This document shows positions 1 to 8,213 of a DNA stretch of 64,000 nt, one piece after another. This stretch comes from Prosthecodimorpha hirschii (GTDB taxonomy: Bacteria; Pseudomonadota; Alphaproteobacteria; Rhizobiales; Ancalomicrobiaceae), in NCBI RefSeq assembly GCF_001305515.1, contig NZ_LJYW01000001.1:3166734-3230733 (forward strand), given 5' to 3'. The notes below the pieces were generated by a model. It worked only from the letters and a program-made list of their open reading frames with translations. It made no database searches and was not told where the DNA came from. How positions within the stretch are numbered: the stretch's first letter is position 1; every line of letters begins with the position of its first letter. The position numbers and the translations under genes are program-made.

Positions 1-46
1 GCGAATGGCCGGATCCGATGGCACGTCGCGTTCCCTGCCCCAGTGA
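1..46 (+). CDS. possible 3' end of the gene upstream of lptA (lptC?)
   Basis: One frame is open from the window edge to a TGA six bases before the lptA start. Its last residues read RMAGSDGTSRSLPQ. In Hyphomicrobiales lptC normally sits directly upstream of lptA, so this may be the LptC C-terminus. Fourteen residues are too few to recognise a family; the call rests on gene order only. Confidence 0.3.
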   Translation, partial: RMAGSDGTSRSLPQ

Positions 47-52
47 GGACCC

Positions 53-409
53 ATGCCCCGCGTTCTGACCGTTCTCCTCGCCCTCGCTCTCGCCCCCGCG
101 GCCCTTGCCCCTGCCGATGCCCTCGCGCAGGGCTCGATGTCCGAGGCGTTCAAGGGCTTCGGCGCCAACCGCAAGGATCCGATCCAGATCGAGGCCGACA
201 GCCTTGAGGTGCGCGACAAGGAATCGGTCGCGCTGTTCAGCGGCAATGTCCTGGTGCGCCAAAGCCAGACGGTGATGAAGGCCGCGCGGCTCAAGGTCTT
301 CTACGATTCCAAGCCCGGCCAGTACCGGCTGGATGCGGCGAAGGGCTCGGGGCGCGTGCAGCTGATCCTGGAGCCGGCTGCCGCCAAGGGCGCCGGCGGC
401 AAGCCGTGA
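53..409 (+). CDS. lptA: LptA/OstA-family LPS transport periplasmic protein, short form
   Basis: LptA is the periplasmic bridge that carries lipopolysaccharide from the inner-membrane LptBFGC complex to LptDE. The 118-aa product has an N-terminal signal peptide ending near ALAQ (residues 23-26). An OstA-type start follows (DPIQIEADSLEVRDKE, then FSGNVLV), and the C-terminus has the GQYRLD...GRVQL pattern that usually closes the alphaproteobacterial protein. Relatives are typically around 160-200 aa, so the central strands of the jelly roll seem to be missing, as if an in-frame deletion joined two similar strands. lptB follows closely. Family assignment is good; whether this form is functional is uncertain. 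Confidence 0.8.
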   Translation: MPRVLTVLLALALAPAALAPADALAQGSMSEAFKGFGANRKDPIQIEADSLEVRDKESVALFSGNVLVRQSQTVMKAARLKVFYDSKPGQYRLDAAKGSGRVQLILEPAAAKGAGGKP

Positions 410-512
410 TCGGAGCGAGCGTCGACGCCGCGACCGAGGCGCAACAGGCGTGGAGACCGGCTTGGCTCTGAGTTCGGACAGGACGGCGCCGGCGGCCTCC
501 GGCACCCGCACC

Positions 513-1295
513 ATGACGAAGACGGCCGGCCGCAGCGCGGGCGGACACGATCAGGCGCGCGACATCGGCGCCGCCGAGGGGCTGGTCGTGGCCGGTGTCG
601 CCAAGAGCTACAAGCGGCGACAGGTCGTGCGCGACGTGAGCCTGATCGTCCACCGGGGCGAGGCGGTCGGACTGCTCGGGCCCAACGGGGCCGGCAAGAC
701 CACGGTCTTCTACATGATCACCGGCCTGATCCGCCCGGATCACGGCGACATCGCACTCGACGGCTATGCCATCACGGGCTTGCCGATGTATCGCCGGGCA
801 CGGCTGGGTATCGGCTACCTGCCCCAGGAGGCCTCGATCTTTCGCGGCCTGACCGTGGAGGAGAACATTCTGGCGGTGCTGGAGGTGGTCGAGCCCGACC
901 GCGCCCGGCGGCGCGAGCAGCTCGACGAGCTGCTCGACGAATTCCGCATCGACCATCTGCGCAAGTCGCCCGCGATCGCCCTGTCGGGCGGCGAGCGGCG
1001 GCGCTGCGAGATCGCCCGGGCCCTGGCCAGCCGGCCCTCCTTCATGCTGCTCGACGAACCCTTCGCGGGCATCGATCCGATCGCGGTCGGCGAGATCCAG
1101 GCGCTCGTCGTGCATCTGACGCGGCGCGGCATCGGCGTCCTGATCACCGATCACAATGTCCGCGAAACGCTCGGCCTGATCGACCACGCCTATATCATCG
1201 CCGCCGGCTCCGTTCTGACCGAGGGCCGACCGCGCGAAATCGTCGAAAACCCCGATGTCCGCCGTCTTTACCTCGGCGAGCAATTCAGTCTTTGA
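513..1295 (+). CDS. lptB: LPS export ABC transporter ATP-binding protein LptB
   Basis: LptB is the cytoplasmic ATPase that powers extraction of LPS from the inner membrane by LptFG. From the start chosen here, Walker A GPNGAGKT is at about residues 56-63. The signature LSGGERRR, Walker B LLDEPFAGID and the switch histidine in ITDHNVRE follow in order. The phrase YLPQEASIFRGLTVEENI is typical of LptB. An in-frame GTG at 450 would add 21 residues. Neither start has a clear ribosome-binding site, and the ATG at 513 fits the usual length (about 260 aa). It lies between lptA and rpoN, the standard order in this group. Confidence 0.95.
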   Translation: MTKTAGRSAGGHDQARDIGAAEGLVVAGVAKSYKRRQVVRDVSLIVHRGEAVGLLGPNGAGKTTVFYMITGLIRPDHGDIALDGYAITGLPMYRRARLGIGYLPQEASIFRGLTVEENILAVLEVVEPDRARRREQLDELLDEFRIDHLRKSPAIALSGGERRRCEIARALASRPSFMLLDEPFAGIDPIAVGEIQALVVHLTRRGIGVLITDHNVRETLGLIDHAYIIAAGSVLTEGRPREIVENPDVRRLYLGEQFSL

Positions 1296-1391
1296 ATCGG
1301 CCCCGACCATGCGATAACTGAAGAGGACGCAAATTCCGGACCAGTTTCGCGGCGACCCGCGCGACCGTCCGGCGGGATCGATCGGGACGCG

Positions 1392-2964
1392 ATGGCGCTT
1401 TCTGCGAAGCTGGAACTGAGACAGAGCCAGTCGCTGGTGATGACGCCGCAGTTGATGCAGGCGATCAAGCTGCTCCAGCTCGGCAGCCTCGATCTGGTCG
1501 CCTATGTGGAGGCCGAACTCGAACGCAATCCCCTGCTCGATCGCGACGAAGGCGAGGACCCGCCGGGCCGATCGGGAGACGCCGGAGGGCGGCGGCGCCG
1601 CCGAGACCGGGACGGCCCCGGAGGCTCCGGCCGGTCCCGACGGCCCGGGCGCAGGCGACGGCGAGCCGTCGGCCGACTGGGCCGAACCGAGCTTCGAGAC
1701 GGCCACGGCCATGTCGGAACGGCTCGATACCGACATGACCAACGTGTTTCCGGACGACGCGACCGGCGGCGAGCGTCCGCTCGATCCGGGCCTGATGGTC
1801 GGCGACAGCTGGGCGGGCTCCGGCGCGCGCTCGGGTCCGGGCGGCGACGACGAATACAATCTCGAAGCCTTCGTGGCCGCCGAGACCTCGCTCGCCGACC
1901 ATCTCGCCGAGCAGCTGGCGCTGGCCATCACCGACCCGGTCCGCCGCCTGATCGGCCACTATCTGATCGATGCGGTCGACGAGGCCGGCTACCTGCGCAC
2001 CGATCTGGATTCGGTCGCCGAGAAGCTCGGCTGCCCGGTCGCGCTGGTCGAGGAGGTGCTGGCCGTCCTGCAAAGCTTCGATCCGTCCGGCGTCTGCGCG
2101 CGCGATCTCAGGGAATGTCTGGCGATCCAGCTGCGCGAACGCGACCGCTACGATCCGGCGATGCGCAAGCTGATCGAAAATATCGAACTGCTGGCGCGGC
2201 GCGATTTCGCGCAGCTGCGCAAGCTGTGCGCCGTCGACGACGAGGACCTCGTCGAGATGATCGGCGAGATCAAGGCGCTCGATCCCAAGCCCGGCAACCG
2301 CTTCGGCAGCGCGCCGGTGCAGCCGGTCGTCCCGGACGTGATCGTGCGGGCCGGGCCGGACGGCGGCTGGCTGATCGAGCTCAACACCGAGACGCTGCCG
2401 CGGGTTCTCGTCAACCAGACCTACTATGCCACCGTCGCGAAGGGGGCGAAGGGCGAGAAGGACAAGCAGTATCTGTCCGATTGCCTGCAGAGCGCCAACT
2501 GGCTGGTCAAGAGCCTCGACCAGCGCGCCAAGACGATCATCAAGGTGGCGAGCGAGATCGTCCGCCAGCAGGATGCCTTCCTGGCCTACGGCGTGCAGCA
2601 TCTGCGTCCGCTGAACCTGCGCATGATCGCCGATGCGATCGGGATGCACGAATCGACCGTCAGCCGCGTGACCTCGAACAAATACATGGCGACCAGCCGC
2701 GGCATCTTCGAGTTCAAATACTTCTTCACCTCCTCGATCGCCTCGTCCGAGGGCGGCGAGGCCCATTCGTCGGAGTCGGTCCGCCACCGCATCAAGGACA
2801 TGATCGATGCCGAGGCGCCGAACGACATCCTGTCGGACGACACGATCGTGAAGCTCCTGCGCGAGGCCGGCGTCGACATCGCCCGCAGGACGGTCGCCAA
2901 GTATCGCGAGGCGATGAACATTCCATCCTCGGTCCAGCGCCGGCGCGAGAAATCGCTCGGCTGA
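1392..2964 (+). CDS. rpoN: RNA polymerase sigma-54 factor RpoN, frameshifted as read here
   Basis: Sigma-54 directs transcription from -24/-12 promoters with AAA activators. The first 55 or so codons give the Gln-rich activator-binding region (LRQSQSLVMTPQLMQAIKLLQ...NPLLDRDEGED). The frame then turns into arginine-rich nonsense. The rest of RpoN continues in the +1 frame, from the acidic linker through the core-binding and HTH regions to the RpoN box ARRTVAKYR near the C-terminus. Dropping one base near 1555-1577, for example one G of the GGG in CCGGGCC, restores a continuous protein of about 523 aa. The rest of the frame is clean, so this is either a sequence error or a very recent mutation. 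Confidence 0.92.
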
Positions 2965-3203
2965 CCGGGACCCGCCCTGCGCGCGCCGCAGCGCCGACGA
3001 TCGGAACCGGCAGCGCCAGGCGCGCGGGCGGCGTCCCGACAGGGTCGGGTTCGGCCAGCCGGTTGCGCCGCACCAACCGGGATCGGCCAAAATCGTCGGG
3101 CCGGCGGCAAAGCGGCCTGGAATCGACGCGAAGGCGCGCCATATCTTGAGTCCGGACCGACGCATCGCGGCTCTTGCGGGCTGCGACGCGGAGAATGCCG
3201 GAT

Positions 3204-3231
3204 TTGACAAGACCAGCGGCAATGTTATGAG
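3204..3231 (+). promoter_or_regulatory. candidate sigma-70 promoter for hpf
   Basis: TTGACA (3204-3209) and TATGAG (3226-3231) are separated by 16 bases in the 360-base gap between rpoN and hpf. The rest of that gap shows no gene. Assigned by eye from the consensus. Confidence 0.5.
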
Positions 3232-3324
3232 ACCGCCCCCATTGCCGCCGCGCCTGAACGGACGGGGCAGATGAAAAAATGCGGGGCCGCCCGGTGCGGA
3301 CCGTCGCTAAGGAGGTCGCATCCC

Positions 3325-3903
3325 ATGGGCTTGAGGGTTTCGGGCAAGAACGTCGACATCGGCGAATCTCTGCGCACCCATGTGGAGGGCCGGATCGCCG
3401 AGACCCTGGGCAAGTATTTCAACGGGACCTGGAACGGCCACGTCACCGTCGAGAAGGACGGCCACGGCTTCCGCACGGAATGCGCGCTGCATCTCGGCAC
3501 CGGCGTGACCCTGCAGTCCGAGGGCCAGGCACACGAGCCCTATCCGAGCGTCGACCAGGCGGCCGAGCGGATCGCCAAGCAGCTTCGGCGCTACAAGCGC
3601 AAACTGCGTGACTATAATAACGGCAGCGCCCGCGCCGAGGCGGTCGAGGGCACCTATCGCGTCATCGAGGCGATTGCCGACGAGGACGAGGTGCCGGTCG
3701 ACTACAGCCCGGTCGTCATCGCCGAGACCACCAAGACTTTGAAGACCCTTACGGTCGGCAGCGCGGTCATGGAACTCGACCTGACCCATGCCCCCTTCGT
3801 GGTATTCCTGAATGCCGGCAATGGCGGCCTGAACGTCGTCTATCGGCGCCGTGACGGAAATATCGGCTGGATCGATCCGACATTGCCTGCAACCTCGGCT
3901 TGA
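3325..3903 (+). CDS. hpf: ribosome hibernation promoting factor, long form
   Basis: Long HPF binds the 30S decoding centre and dimerises 70S ribosomes in stationary phase or starvation. The 192-aa product has the N-terminal RaiA/YfiA domain (residues 1 to about 100, starting GLRVSGKNVDIGESLRTHV). A linker leads to the C-terminal dimerisation domain ending VVYRRRDGNIGWIDP. The start is fixed by AAGGAGGT at 3309-3316; an upstream in-frame start would place this site inside the coding region. Genomic linkage to rpoN and ptsN is standard in Proteobacteria. Confidence 0.95.
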   Translation: MGLRVSGKNVDIGESLRTHVEGRIAETLGKYFNGTWNGHVTVEKDGHGFRTECALHLGTGVTLQSEGQAHEPYPSVDQAAERIAKQLRRYKRKLRDYNNGSARAEAVEGTYRVIEAIADEDEVPVDYSPVVIAETTKTLKTLTVGSAVMELDLTHAPFVVFLNAGNGGLNVVYRRRDGNIGWIDPTLPATSA

Positions 3904-3930
3904 TCCGGTCGATCCGGTCCGGCAGTGTCA

Positions 3931-3968
3931 TGTCCGGGCGAAGCGGGCTATCCTGCTTCGCCCGGACA
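3931..3968 (+). terminator. hairpin terminator after hpf
   Basis: A perfect 14-bp inverted repeat (TGTCCGGGCGAAGC and its complement) closes a 10-base loop 28 bases past the hpf stop. The T tract after it is weak (TTCATCATC), so termination may be partial or Rho-assisted. It separates hpf from ptsN. Confidence 0.65.
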
Positions 3969-4105
3969 TTCATCATCGAACCGGACCATCAATCCGGCCG
4001 AACACCGCCCGATCCCTATTCCGAGCTTGACGCGCCAGACGACCCGACCCGACCGTTCCGCGCATGGCGCCGGAACCGGCGGCGGGCTCCTTTCCGGACC
4101 CTTCG

Positions 4106-4570
4106 ATGGACTTGAGCGACATCCTCGACCTCGGCGCCGTCATCCCGGCGCTCAAGGCCAATTCCAAGAAGCAGGCGTTTCAGGATTTGGCGACGCGTGC
4201 CGCGAAGGTGACGGGGCTCGGCGAACGCGAGATCTTCGACACCATCCTGCAGCGCGAGCGTCTCGGTTCGACGGCCGTCGGCCGTGGCATCGCCATTCCG
4301 CACGGCCGGATCGACGCCCTGCCGACCCTGGTCGGCCTGTTCGCGCGGCTTGAGCGCCCGGTCGATTTCGACGCCATCGACGATGCGCCGGTCGATCTGA
4401 TCTTCATGCTGCTGGCACCGGAAGGCGCCGGTGCCGACCACCTGAAGGCGCTCGCCCGGGTCGCCCGGGTGCTGCGCGATCCGGCCATCGCCGCCAAGCT
4501 GCGCGCAGCCAACGATGCCGACGCGCTCTATAGCGTGCTGACCCAGCCGCTCGCCTCGCACGCGGCCTGA
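4106..4570 (+). CDS. ptsN: nitrogen PTS system EIIA protein PtsN
   Basis: EIIA-Ntr is the end acceptor of the regulatory phosphotransfer chain EI-Ntr to NPr to EIIA-Ntr. It modulates potassium uptake, nitrogen metabolism and envelope stress responses through protein contacts. The 154-aa product has the PTS EIIA type-2 fold with the phosphorylated histidine in GIAIPHGRI. LIFMLLAPEGAGADHLKALARVAR is the typical second half. The start MDLSDIL matches family length; an upstream in-frame start at 4064 would add 14 residues of low-complexity sequence. Confidence 0.94.
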   Translation: MDLSDILDLGAVIPALKANSKKQAFQDLATRAAKVTGLGEREIFDTILQRERLGSTAVGRGIAIPHGRIDALPTLVGLFARLERPVDFDAIDDAPVDLIFMLLAPEGAGADHLKALARVARVLRDPAIAAKLRAANDADALYSVLTQPLASHAA

Positions 4571-4799
4571 CCAACCCCGGCGGCCAGAGCGGCTCCGGCG
4601 ACCGGGCCGGACCCTCGGCCGCGATACCGACGGTCATCGAATGATCGTCGGTCGTCGATACGCGGATTTCTCATGCCGCTGACGCCTATGAGACATTCGC
4701 GTTACTTCAATGGCCCGACGCGTCCGCGTCCTGGTCCGTCGGTACGAGACCTCGGCACCGGCGCTTTCGGCCGCGCGCGGCGCATCAGGCCCGGGCTCG

Positions 4800-5060
4800 T
4801 CAATGCACGCTGACGGTCGTCAGCTCGTTTTCCAGGGCGCCGGCGACCGCGACATCGCGCGAATCGGCGAGCAGGATCGGCGCACCGCTGGCATTGATCA
4901 GAGCCCAGATGGTCACGCCCGGCGCGATGCGCGGCACGTTCGGGAACAGGCCCGGCAGCTCTTCGGATTTCAGTTCGCGCAGATAGGCAACCTGGCCTTC
5001 GCCCAGATGGGCGAATTCGGTCGTCTCCATCACGGCCCTGGCGGCATGGTCCTCGGTCAT
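4800..5060 (-). CDS. DUF1150 family protein
   Basis: An 86-aa soluble protein with the pattern YLRELKSEELPGLFPNVPRIAPGVTIWALINASGAPILLADSR, typical of the DUF1150 family. The family is confined to Alphaproteobacteria and is found next to hsp20 genes. Its function is unknown. The start is supported by GAGGAG about 6 bases upstream. It is transcribed with the hsp20 gene, which lies just upstream in the same direction, so it may be heat-inducible with it (inference from arrangement only). Confidence 0.85.
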   Translation of the reverse strand: MTEDHAARAVMETTEFAHLGEGQVAYLRELKSEELPGLFPNVPRIAPGVTIWALINASGAPILLADSRDVAVAGALENELTTVSVH

Positions 5061-5162
5061 GGGTATTCTCCTCGATATGGCTCGACCCGGCGTCCGCGCA
5101 GGGGCGGCCGTCCATGGGTTCGAGACCGGTTCGCCGCCGGTGCGCCGGTCGGCCGTCCGCCG

Positions 5163-5594
5163 TCAGTCGCTGGTCGCGATGTCGATCTTCCGGATCACCC
5201 GCTCCGGTTCCGGCCGGGCGAGGTCGATCGACAGCAGGCCGTCCTTCAGCTCCGCGCCGATCACCTCGATGCCTTCCGCGAGCACGAAGGCCCGCTGGAA
5301 CTGGCGCGCCGCGATGCCGCGGTGCAGGAAGTGACGGTCGCGGTCGTCCTCGGTCTGGCGGCCGCGGATGACCAGCTGCTTCTCTTCCAGCGTCACGTCG
5401 AGCTGGTCGCGCGTGAAACCGGCCACCGCCAGGGTGATGCGCAGCACGTCGCCGCGGTCGCCCGGTCGCAGCAGGCGTTCGATATTGTAGGGCGGGTAGC
5501 CGTCGTTGGCGGCCTTGGAGACACGGTCCAGGACGCGCTCGATCTCGTCGAAACCGAGCAGGAACGGGCTCGAGAAGCCCGTGAGGCGTGACAT
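5163..5594 (-). CDS. small heat-shock protein, Hsp20/IbpA class
   Basis: An ATP-independent chaperone that holds unfolding proteins for refolding by DnaK/ClpB. The 143-aa protein opens with the class A N-terminus MSRLTGFSSPFLLGFDEIERVLDR and YPPYNIER. An alpha-crystallin domain follows, with the repeat VAGFTRDQLDVTLEEKQLVIRG and the FLHRGIAARQFQRAF segment. The start is set by GGAGG 9 bases upstream. Relatives in Rhizobiales are often controlled by an upstream ROSE thermometer; the short leader here (about 5595-5700) was not shown to fold as one. Confidence 0.93.
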   Translation of the reverse strand: MSRLTGFSSPFLLGFDEIERVLDRVSKAANDGYPPYNIERLLRPGDRGDVLRITLAVAGFTRDQLDVTLEEKQLVIRGRQTEDDRDRHFLHRGIAARQFQRAFVLAEGIEVIGAELKDGLLSIDLARPEPERVIRKIDIATSD

Positions 5595-5766
5595 GATCGA
5601 GGTCCTCCGTCGAAGCGACCCGTAGGCTTCCGGACCCCTCGGGCATCCGGCCGGATCCGATCGGATCCGCATTCGCAATATGGGTCGGCTTCGAACGGGG
5701 TTCAAGACGCCGCCTCCGGCCGGCCGGAGGGGCAGCGCCGCGTGCGGCGCCGGACGACGGCCGGCG

Positions 5767-6759
5767 TCAGACCGGATATTTCATCTTCGCGAGGTCGTAG
5801 CCGGTCGCCGCCGCGAAGGCCCGGTTCTCCGGCCGGAAGGCCTCGATCAGCCGTTCGCGATGCGGCGTCGGATCGAACAGCGTGTTGTTCTCGATCACCC
5901 AGCGGAAGCCCGGCTCGTCGGCCTGCAGCTGCTCGGGCGTGAACATGTTGCCGCGCTTGCGCAGGGCCGTGCGGTTGCGCTTCAGCTTCAGGATGTGGCT
6001 TTCGTCCGAGGCCGTGCGGCGCCGGTGCGGCAGGCCCGGCGGCATGGTGATGCCCTCGTCGGCGAAGACGCGCCGGAGCATGGTCTGGTCGCCGGTGACA
6101 TCCTCGAACGGCACGAAGGCGACGCGGACGCCGGCCTCCGCGGCGGCACGCCGGACATGGTCGTAAAAGAGGCTCGCGGTGACCGAACGCCAGGACGAGG
6201 CGGTCGCGAAGTCGTCGGACTGTTCCGACAGGAAATGTCCGAAGGTGAAGGGATAGCCGGTGCGGATCAGGTGCTTCCAGTAGGAGGTCAGGAAGGGCAG
6301 CTGGCTGCGCATGACCACGACCACCAGCGCGTCGGGGCCGAACAGGCGCCCGGCCGTCTGGATGATGCCCTCGAGGCGGCGGCGCGGCTCGTTGAAGAAG
6401 ATGAAGCCGGCGCCGGACAGGACCTCGTCGGAGACCAGCAGCTTCGCCGGATCGCCCTTGAAGCCGCGCACCGTGGCGTCGAGCTCGGCGCGCATCGCGG
6501 CAATTTCGTCGTCCGACAGGATGCGGTCGGACGGCAGCGCGTCGCGGAAGATGTCGCGGATCGCCTTGGTCGGGTAGAGGCTCTCGCGGAAGCGCGGCGG
6601 TTCGCCCAGGAAGGTCCGGCGCATCCAGTCCTTGACCGCCTCGAGCCCGGTTGCATTCGCGCCCTTGCCCAGGAAAGTCGTGCCTTTCGCCTGGATGAAC
6701 AGGACCTGCAGGCTGGTCGATGCGCATTTCGGCAGGCCGACATGGATGATCTTGGACAT
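5767..6759 (-). CDS. sulfotransferase-like protein
   Basis: A 330-aa protein whose N-terminus MSKIIHVGLPKCASTSLQ matches the 5'-phosphosulfate-binding loop of PAPS-dependent sulfotransferases (GxPKxxSTxL). A later segment LVVVVMRSQLPFLTSYWKH resembles the 3'-phosphate-binding R...S region. Such proteins move sulfate from PAPS to carbohydrates or other small acceptors; the acceptor here cannot be read from sequence. The first strong start is MSKII. The reading frame runs further upstream but gives Arg/Pro-rich sequence with no homology feel. It sits alone, convergent toward nothing, just before the tRNA. Confidence 0.75.
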   Translation of the reverse strand: MSKIIHVGLPKCASTSLQVLFIQAKGTTFLGKGANATGLEAVKDWMRRTFLGEPPRFRESLYPTKAIRDIFRDALPSDRILSDDEIAAMRAELDATVRGFKGDPAKLLVSDEVLSGAGFIFFNEPRRRLEGIIQTAGRLFGPDALVVVVMRSQLPFLTSYWKHLIRTGYPFTFGHFLSEQSDDFATASSWRSVTASLFYDHVRRAAAEAGVRVAFVPFEDVTGDQTMLRRVFADEGITMPPGLPHRRRTASDESHILKLKRNRTALRKRGNMFTPEQLQADEPGFRWVIENNTLFDPTPHRERLIEAFRPENRAFAAATGYDLAKMKYPV

Positions 6760-7014
6760 CGGGCGCGGGTTCCTGCGCTGTTCGGGCCCGGCCGGGCCGG
6801 ATGCAGCGCCACCCGGTCCCCTCCGCCGGGACGGTCCCGGCGGGCTTCTCTTGGACCGGATTTCCCGCCTTGTCGACCGGAAACCGCCGGGATCCGCCAT
6901 TCCGTCGGCCCCGGCAGACCGAACACCCGGCGCAGGCACGACAACATTCGGCAACCGCCTCAAGACGCCTTGCGCGACGCACCGACATCCCCTAATTAGG
7001 CGCCTCTATGGACT

Positions 7015-7104
7015 GGAGAGGTGGCCGAGCGGTCGAAGGCGCACGCCTGGAAAGTGTGTATACGGGAAACCGTATCGCGGGTTCGAATCCCGCTCTCTCC
7101 GCCA
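7015..7104 (+). tRNA. tRNA-Ser (GGA)
   Basis: A 90-base class II tRNA. The acceptor stem is GGAGAGG paired with TCTCTCC. The anticodon loop CTGGAAA carries GGA, which reads UCC and UCU. There is a long variable arm (TATACGGGAAACCGTATC), a T arm GCGGG-TTCGAAT-CCCGC, discriminator G and encoded CCA. It marks the edge between core chromosome and accessory DNA. Its 3' half is a plausible attachment core, but no second copy was noticed in the window. Confidence 0.97.
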
Positions 7105-7496
7105 TTTCCACAAGTACTACTTTCTCTCTCGGCGGATTCGACCGTCAAAATCGACAGTCTTCCTGCGGATTTTAGGGATAGCTCATGACTTCTTGCACAT
7201 GGGAGGGCGCGCAATTCTCGCTCTCTCGTGGCTTTCTCTCTGAAGCTCCTGACTTCTCGATTTTAGTACGGATATGCAAGCGTTTGCACTGACTCGTTTT
7301 TTCCGATCGGATTTGCCGTACTTTTGTAGTCGCCGTTTTCTTTCCAAGACGGACCGGAATCGGAATCAGTCACTGGAATTGAACGCCATTCTTGGTTCGC
7401 TGGGATACTCGCCCCGAAGAGTCGCCAGAACATCAGCCTGAGCGCCGCTCGGTAGTGCCGGGGCTACAAACTGGTGATGAACAAGGACGAGAGGGG
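7105..7496. other. gene-free AT-richer junction after the tRNA
   Basis: About 390 bases of lower GC than either side, with several T-rich tracts. No convincing gene, RNA or repeat was found. It is probably the left junction of integrated DNA and contains the 3' trailer of the defence operon that reads toward it. Confidence 0.5.
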
Positions 7497-8213
7497 CTAC
7501 GCCATCGCCCTTTCAAGCCTCTGCTTGCGCATTGACCAGTCCGGCAGGACGAGACCCAATAGCTCAAAAAACTCTGCCCCGTGATGTGGCACGGCAATGT
7601 GGCAAAGCTCGTGCGTGATGACGTAATCAATCGCGTCTATGGGCGCCTCGATTAGGCGGCGATTGAGCAGAAGGCGCGATCCTGGTGACATCGAACCCCA
7701 CCGCTGCCGGAGTTGGCGCACAATCAAGCCTCTGGGGCGGAAGTCTTCAGGGGCCGGGAAGCGCAGCAGATTGACTTCTAGCCGCTCTAGGAATTTCACA
7801 TGAGCCCGCTGCCGATACCAGCCCTCGACAAGTTCGCGGGTGACCTCGGTCCGTTCGGGCCTGTGCGTTTGGACCACGATGAAGCCACGGACGAGCTTCA
7901 CCGTCGCCTGAATGTGGGGCACTATCTTCAATCGATACTGGCGTCCGAGATAGAGATGGGTCTCGCCCGCCACATACTGGCGATCCGGGGTGCGCGGCAG
8001 GAACTGGATGAAATACCGCTGCTGACGCTGGATCCACGCGGCGCGCTTGCGCACTTTCTCCTCGATGGCCGCCAGCTGAGCATCCCGTGGAGCAGCGACC
8101 ACAACAGAGGCATCAGGCTCTACGGCGATTTCGAGCGTCGTCCGGTCGCGGCGCACGATAGTGAAATCGATCCGGTGTTCACCATATCGGATGCTGTGTT
8201 GCTCCGGCATCAT
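7497..8213 (-). CDS. YgjP-like zinc metallopeptidase (DUF45) of the R-M operon
   Basis: The 238-aa protein belongs to the YgjP/DUF45 group, related to SprT and M48 peptidases. The zinc motif is HELCH in YVITHELCHIAVPHHGAEF at about residue 200, preceded by the typical RQRWGSMSPGSRLLLNRRLI strand region. Such genes commonly follow type I restriction genes, where their role is unknown. It is the last gene of the operon; its first ATG overlaps the hsdR stop by 4 bases, so it is likely translationally coupled. A second ATG directly after is possible. Confidence 0.85.
   Translation of the reverse strand: MMPEQHSIRYGEHRIDFTIVRRDRTTLEIAVEPDASVVVAAPRDAQLAAIEEKVRKRAAWIQRQQRYFIQFLPRTPDRQYVAGETHLYLGRQYRLKIVPHIQATVKLVRGFIVVQTHRPERTEVTRELVEGWYRQRAHVKFLERLEVNLLRFPAPEDFRPRGLIVRQLRQRWGSMSPGSRLLLNRRLIEAPIDAIDYVITHELCHIAVPHHGAEFFELLGLVLPDWSMRKQRLERAMA

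Noticed and set aside
291-1931. A 546-codon minus-strand frame over lptB and rpoN
   Set aside because: It crosses two well-supported genes and reads as Ser/Arg/Pro-rich shadow sequence.
1465-3222. A 585-codon open frame antisense to rpoN
   Set aside because: It is a mirror of GC-rich codon bias; the product is low-complexity with no family pattern, while sigma-54 motifs are clear on the plus strand.
4702-5646. Long minus-strand frame over the DUF1150 and hsp20 genes
   Set aside because: Its frame differs from the clear alpha-crystallin and DUF1150 proteins and its product is Arg/Pro/Gly-rich.
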